A stretch of DNA of 6,102 nucleotides from assembly GCA_964546435.1 (NCBI GenBank), contig CAZJKJ010000111.1, positions 1 to 6,102 on the forward strand, read 5' to 3'. Shown piece after piece: positions 4,807-6,102 of the stretch. This stretch comes from CAYNST01 sp964546435 (GTDB lineage Bacteria; Pseudomonadota; Gammaproteobacteria; Pseudomonadales; Cellvibrionaceae). The notes beneath the pieces were generated by a model, which did no database searches, was not told the origin of the DNA, and saw only the letters and a program-made list of their open reading frames with translations. The number at the start of each line of letters is the position of its first letter. The first letter of the stretch is position 1. The translations under genes were made by a program, and so were the position numbers.

Positions 4807-5730
4807 CTACACTTTGTAGCCCATGTGCTGCAAGATCCCGTCAAGTTCGTCGAGACTGTTGTATTTCAGCACCAGTCGCCCCGACCCCTTGGCCGTGTGC
4901 TGGACTTCCACCGGAACGCCGATTCTTTCAGACAATCCTTCCTGCAAATGCAAAATGTCGGCATTGGGGCGGGCTTCTTCACCCTCTGGCGGTGTGCTGA
5001 GAAAACTGCGCACCAGGGCTTCGGCCTGCCGGACCGAGAGGCCTTTGGCGACTATCCGGCGGGCGAGCAGACGCTGGGCATCGGCTGGCAACGTCAACAG
5101 GCAACGCGCATGTCCCATCTCGATATCGCCCCGTTCGAGCATGATGCGGACATCTTCGGTGAGATTGAGCAGCCGCAGAATGTTGGACACGGCGGTTCTC
5201 GATTTGCCGACGGCGTCCGCCACTTCCTGGTGAGTCAATCCGAATTCATCCTGCAGACGCTTCAATGACAGCGCCTCTTCGACCGGATTGAGGTCCTCTC
5301 TCTGGATGTTTTCAATCAGCGCCATGGCGATGGCTGCTTCGTCGCTGACATCCCGCACGATGACCGGTATGGTTTCCAGTCCCGCCAGTTGTGTGGCTCG
5401 CCAGCGGCGCTCGCCGGCAATGATTTCATAACGCTGTTCGCCGAGCGGCCGTACCACGATGGGCTGCATCACGCCCTGGGCCCTGATTGAATCCGCCAGC
5501 TCCTGCAACGCCTCCGGTTGCATGTCCCGGCGCGGCTGGTAGCGGCCGCGCTGCAGAAACTCCACGGGCAGGTGATGCAACTGGCCATCCTGGGGGCCAG
5601 CATCGGCAACTGGCATCTCTGCGACATTCAGTGCTTGATTGGCCGCGTCTGACGGATTTTTGCTGTGTCCGCCACCGAGGAGCGCATCCAGTCCGCGCCC
5701 CAGCCCTCTACGTTTTACCGGTTTGTTCAT
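4807..5730 (-). CDS. parB: Chromosome-partitioning protein ParB (CTP-dependent clamp)
   Basis: ParB loads at parS sites near the origin, slides along DNA as a CTP-gated clamp and stimulates the ParA ATPase to segregate new origins. The product is 307 aa, a usual length. In order it shows the basic N-terminal ParA-contact peptide RRGLGRGLDALLG (7-19), a variable linker (20-50), the ParB/Srx fold with GERRWRA (106-112) and ENIQREDLNPVEEA (140-153) that bind CTP, a helix-turn-helix around 164-186 (LTHQEVADAVGKSRTAVSN) that reads parS, and a C-terminal dimerisation segment (LVLKYNSLDELDGIL). The ATG at 5728-5730 has an AGGA ribosome-binding site at 5737-5740. It starts 88 bp after parA, in one operon. 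I found no CACGTG-centred parS site in the window. Its 3' end faces the barrel gene across 19 bp with no visible terminator. Confidence 0.97.
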   Translation of the reverse strand: MNKPVKRRGLGRGLDALLGGGHSKNPSDAANQALNVAEMPVADAGPQDGQLHHLPVEFLQRGRYQPRRDMQPEALQELADSIRAQGVMQPIVVRPLGEQRYEIIAGERRWRATQLAGLETIPVIVRDVSDEAAIAMALIENIQREDLNPVEEALSLKRLQDEFGLTHQEVADAVGKSRTAVSNILRLLNLTEDVRIMLERGDIEMGHARCLLTLPADAQRLLARRIVAKGLSVRQAEALVRSFLSTPPEGEEARPNADILHLQEGLSERIGVPVEVQHTAKGSGRLVLKYNSLDELDGILQHMGYKV

Positions 5731-5818
5731 GATCGATCCTGAGGAGTGGGAATTACGGTTGCCACGAGGGCGTCATTATTGATTCCGCTTGAAAGGACTA
5801 AAGCCCCCGCCGGTGCGT

Positions 5819-6102
5819 TCAGGGTTCCACCGCGGCGGGTGCGGTCACCTTGCTGGACTCATTGCGGCGCAGCACTTCACCAGCCAGCGCCAGGTATGCC
5901 AGGGCACCTTTCGACTGCTTGTCGAACTTGATCACCGGCAAACCATAGCTGGGCGCTTCGGCCAGCCGGACATTGCGCGGAATGCAGGTGCGGTACACCC
6001 GGTCGCCGAAATATTCCATCAACTGGGCCGATACGTCCCCGGTAAGACTCATTCGCGGGTCGTACATCGTGCGCAAGATCCCTTCAATTCGCAACCCCGG
6101 AT
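5819..6102 (-). CDS. parA: Chromosome-partitioning ATPase ParA (Soj), C-terminal part
   Basis: About 94 codons up to the TGA stop at 5819-5821 are in the window; the Walker motifs and the start lie beyond the right edge. ParA is the deviant-Walker ATPase that coats the nucleoid and pulls ParB-parS complexes apart. The visible part has typical Soj/ParA stretches: GILRTMYDPRMSLTGDVSAQ, then YRTCIPRNVRLAEAPSYGLP, then FDKQSKGALAYLALAGEVLRR, closed by a short Ala/Pro-rich tail. It is cotranscribed with parB, which starts 88 bp downstream; nothing else stands out in that spacer. Confidence 0.95.
   Translation of the reverse strand, partial: PGLRIEGILRTMYDPRMSLTGDVSAQLMEYFGDRVYRTCIPRNVRLAEAPSYGLPVIKFDKQSKGALAYLALAGEVLRRNESSKVTAPAAVEP

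Noticed and set aside
4800..4807. GCGATCGC octamer, identical to the cyanobacterial HIP1 repeat
   Set aside because: It occurs once here and the gene content is gammaproteobacterial, so it is taken as coincidence.
4753..5268. Long open frames antisense to parB
   Set aside because: They are shadows of parB codon bias; parB on the minus strand has full family motifs and a ribosome-binding site.
4807..5818. parS site within or near parB
   Set aside because: I scanned for a CACGTG-centred TGTT-type 16-mer and found none; the parS sites must lie outside the window.
1..6102. CRISPR array, tRNA, rRNA or insertion sequence
   Set aside because: No regularly spaced repeats, no tRNA-like cloverleaf with a CCA end, and no transposase-like reading frame were seen.

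Overview
The window comes from a gammaproteobacterial chromosome, most likely a marine or free-living relative of the Pseudomonadales/Oceanospirillales. This rests on the parA-parB-atpI-atpB-atpE gene order, which these bacteria keep next to the chromosome origin, and on an ATP synthase a subunit that closely resembles the gammaproteobacterial type around its catalytic arginine. I cannot name the genus from the sequence.

Layout: on the minus strand, read from the right edge leftward, are the C-terminal part of parA (5819-6102, cut by the window), complete parB (4807-5730), then after a large gap atpI (1135-1536), atpB (103-1020) and the first eight codons of atpE (1-25, cut by the window). 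The gap between parB and atpI carries three genes on the plus strand: a small protein with a central membrane hairpin (1908-2462), a secreted lipoprotein (2880-3929) and an outer-membrane beta-barrel protein (3972-4787). Thus parB is convergent with the barrel gene (19 bp apart), and atpI is divergent from the 1908 gene (371 bp apart).

ParA and ParB form the chromosome segregation system. AtpI, AtpB and AtpE belong to the F1Fo ATP synthase operon. A near-consensus sigma-70 promoter (TTGATC, 17-bp spacer, TATAAT; 1713-1741) drives the operon leftward with a leader of about 170 nt. The three plus-strand genes are envelope proteins without obvious links to either pathway and look like an accessory insert in an otherwise conserved locus. 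The lipoprotein and barrel genes are separated by a strong intrinsic terminator, although the barrel gene follows only 42 bp later.

The most unusual structure is an 18-bp motif (17/18 identical) found once on each strand in the atpI/1908 divergent region. Each copy is on the sense strand of the gene it precedes and ends 32-35 nt before that gene's start codon. A second notable signal lies before atpE: a partly duplicated sequence that closely resembles the E. coli atpE translational enhancer.
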